Shown: positions 61,901 to 64,000 of the stretch, piece by piece
Layout: each line of letters opens with the position of its first letter
How positions within the stretch are numbered: the first letter of the stretch is position 1
Origin: Whitmania pigra
Lineage: Eukaryota; Annelida; Clitellata; Hirudinida; Haemopidae
Assembly: GCA_021613335.1 (NCBI GenBank)
Contig: JAJTWR010000374.1
Span: 326,501-390,500 of the forward strand
Direction of reading: 5' to 3'
DNA: 64,000 nt
Translations under genes and position numbers: made by a program
The notes under the pieces: model-generated
What the model was told of the DNA's origin: nothing
Seen by the model: the letters and a program-made list of their open reading frames with translations, nothing else
Database searches by the model: none

Positions 61901-62861
61901 TCGACGTCTGGAAGAAATTTCTGTCGAATGGATAGCTTGCCAGCAGATGAAATCCAGGGTGTACGAAAGCGTTGCCAACCACAGCCACCAAAATGCTGAC
62001 ATTAGCTCCCTTGAGCAACGATGACTCTGCCAGAGCCTGTTCGAAATTATCTGCCCCACCGCCGGATAATAGCAAGACGACTACAGGCACTGATGTTCGA
62101 TGATCTGACATTAAACAATTTAATTGAAACAACATTTTGCATTTTTTTAGCCAAAAAAAACAAACTTATGTAAAATATAATTTTAAAAAAAGAAAATGTA
62201 TTTTAACAAACATGTTGGTTGAAGGGTTAGTCCTAAGGGAATGATATCCCCGCTCTAAGGACACAGCATAATTACAAATTATTTTTAATAGTTTAATGAT
62301 AACTTTAATCATTACAAGTTTTTACAATACTATTTAACTGTTAACTGTTAAAGTTACTTAACTATTCACAAGATTTTATGGTAATACCACTATAAATAAT
62401 TCAGATACCTCGCATTCCCAAGAATTCGTTTCTTATAGTGGCAAGTACGTTGGCAACGTTTGGTCTGCCGCTTTGAATATTTAATGTGTAAACAAATTGT
62501 GATATTGAATCCTTAGTCTGCAGAGAATTAAAATATCTCCTTTTGATCACGTCAGACGTATAACTGAGCACGGCCACTATTCCATCCTTGATGTTGAAAT
62601 CCGCCAGTGATTCGGCAACGAAATTTCGCATTTGTTCGAACTGGGGAAAATCAACGCTGGCATCCAAAGCAAAAATGACATCGACTGGATCCTGACAATC
62701 TGTTTTACAAATTTTTCGAATGACAAGATTTATTTTTTGTAATCCGCTCCTTTCAAAATACACTCACCTAATTGGTGCGTAAACCTAACTAAACAAAGAG
62801 ACAAGATGAGGCAGAAATTAAACACTGTAAAAGGAAAAAACCTTATACGCAATAAACGCAT
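58931..62861 (-). CDS. Secreted four-vWA, three-EGF matrilin-like protein
   Basis: Start 62861 encodes a signal peptide ([17 protein letters not shown]) in exon 62861-62768. Then alternate vWA domains, each split over two exons, and EGF modules. vWA1: 62699-62409 and 62104-61856. EGF1: near 61792-61675 ([13 protein letters not shown]...[12 protein letters not shown]). vWA2: near 61617-61362 and 61208-60890. EGF2: near 60676-60565 ([17 protein letters not shown]). vWA3: near 60511-60209 and 60176-59867 (FGFDSSGS). EGF3: near 59762-59652 ([13 protein letters not shown]). vWA4: 59584-59188 ([11 protein letters not shown]), with a last exon from about 59116 ([15 protein letters not shown]) to the stop at 58931. 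This makes it an extracellular adhesion or matrix protein of the matrilin/collagen-VI-like kind. vWA1 (ALDASVD) and vWA2 (ALTAASS) have broken MIDAS motifs; vWA3 and vWA4 keep DxSGS. Exact orthology is unknown. Confidence 0.85.
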
Positions 62862-64000
62862 GGTTACGACTCCGGTGCAATAATGACAGCGACGCTTGTA
62901 AATATTTCTGGTTGTCTCAGAAATACGTGTGAGGTAGTTGGAAATTGACTTCGAAGAAAAATGAATGAAGTACGTCATCACGAACGAACCTTAAATAGTT
63001 CAAGAAGAGCAATAAGGATAACTATTCATAGCTAATAGCTATTCATCGGTTCACTGAAGTGTGAATACAAATTACACTTTCGCACAATATCCAAAGACAA
63101 TTTAATTGTGAAGTTCAATAAATTAAATCTGTCAACTTTGTGAGTTCATGCAATGATTAATATTGTTAATTGACCAGTTTTCGCCATATTCTTACAATTT
63201 CTGTCCTTTTTTATATGTTTGATTGCTATGTCTTTTCACATTTCAAGCAAGAAATACTGAAGAGATGAATAATTGATGCTTAATGAAGAACAGCAATGGA
63301 AAGCCAAAGCGTTCAGGCAAAACACGCCCAATAATTATTTATAATAATATAATATTTCTAATAAATATCATCTTTCAATGACACTTTCTATCCAAACCAA
63401 CTATTTTTTGCTTTTTGTCTTTTAGCTTTGATATCGGTCCATCATCATCAGAAAAAGATTAAGACCTGGTTTACAGCCATGGTAGATAAAAAGTAAATGT
63501 GAACGATCGCTAAATCGCAAGAGAGTCACGCCACAAAGCTCTGGCTAACAATTGTTCATCGTAAAGGACCGAATAGAATGTAAACCAACCAGTAATGCAA
63601 CTTTTACGAGTTGTGCGTGACCCTATTATCATTGTTAAAAATGCGGTAACTTTACACAGCCTTACTTTCTAACGCTGATCTAGAGACTTTCTGATTCTGC
63701 TTCGTGGGATTTCATTAACTCTCCAAAAAACAACTCTTTACCCCTCATTACATCCAACTTGTCAAAACCATTGTTTAAAATACGGTAACTTTACAACGCC
63801 TTACTATTGTGGGATTTCCTTAAGTCTCAAAAAAAATTCTTTATTCCTCATTACATCCAGCTTGTCAAAACCACTCAAAAACTCAAAAGTAACTTCAGTG
63901 GTTTGATCGCTAAAATATTATTTTATATTTATATATGAAATATATAGTCACCAAAAAAATTAGGCTCAGCCAAGGACTGATATAGAACACTTTGGCGGGG
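62862..64000. other. Right-hand flank with tandem repeat and transposon fragment
   Basis: No gene seen. It holds a two-copy tandem duplication of about 100-140 bp (63639-63775 and 63776-63875; both with GGTAACTTTAC, GTGGGATTTC and CATTACATCCA). The window ends in TAGAACACTTTGGCGG, also found in the element at 38465-38745. Confidence 0.6.
63639..63875 (+). repeat. Imperfect two-copy tandem duplication
   Basis: The two halves share GCGGTAACTTTACA/ACGGTAACTTTACA, GTGGGATTTC, CTCATTACATCCA and CTTGTCAAAACCA in the same order; the second copy lacks about 35 bp. Confidence 0.85.

Overview
The window is a piece of an AT-rich animal nuclear genome. Genes are dense, split by many short introns with GT-AG (occasionally GC-AG) junctions, and recognisable only when exons are joined. 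The gene set (Integrator subunits, WDR33, RNA polymerase III subunit, ALP-type PDZ-LIM protein, woc/ZMYM protein, lin-29/rotund-type zinc finger, basigin-like protein, voltage-gated proton channel) points to an invertebrate, probably bilaterian, metazoan. I could not narrow the phylum. No rRNA, tRNA, CRISPR or prokaryotic feature was seen. All gene models below come from reading exons by eye with phase checks; for most of them the summed exon lengths are exact multiples of three.

Left third (1-20 kb): the 3' end of INTS12 (+), MZB1 (-), a possible small exon (-), a very large HVCN1-like proton-channel gene (+, about 1292 codons if the tail exons belong to it), and a lysosomal-type acid phosphatase (+). 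Middle (20-44 kb): POLR3E/RPC5 (-), INTS14 (-), divergent from a woc/ZMYM2-4-like MYM zinc-finger gene (+), a basigin-like Ig protein (+), a lin-29/rotund/ZNF362-like C2H2 factor (-), a 3.4-kb gene-poor stretch, and WDR33 (+). Right third (44-64 kb): a CD20-like four-TM protein (+), a short HPS3-like BLOC-2 protein (-), an intronless aberrant cytochrome P450 (+), a beta-1,4-galactosyltransferase-family enzyme predicted to prefer GalNAc (+), an ALP-type PDZ-LIM protein (-), and a secreted four-vWA/three-EGF matrilin-like protein (-).

There is no operon logic. Themes that recur are transcription and RNA 3'-end processing (INTS12, INTS14, WDR33, RPC5) and the endolysosomal/secretory system (acid phosphatase, HPS3, MZB1, galactosyltransferase). 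The most unusual object is the proton-channel gene. It has about 430 residues inserted between S1 and S2, lacks the first S4 arginine, has Gln for the conserved S2 Glu, and may carry a tail of about 600 residues through an in-frame splice that bypasses a stop codon. Other notable points are a 52-bp retroposon-like repeat with target-site duplications, a P450 whose haem loop is degenerate but whose frame is intact, and an HPS3 protein ending at half length.
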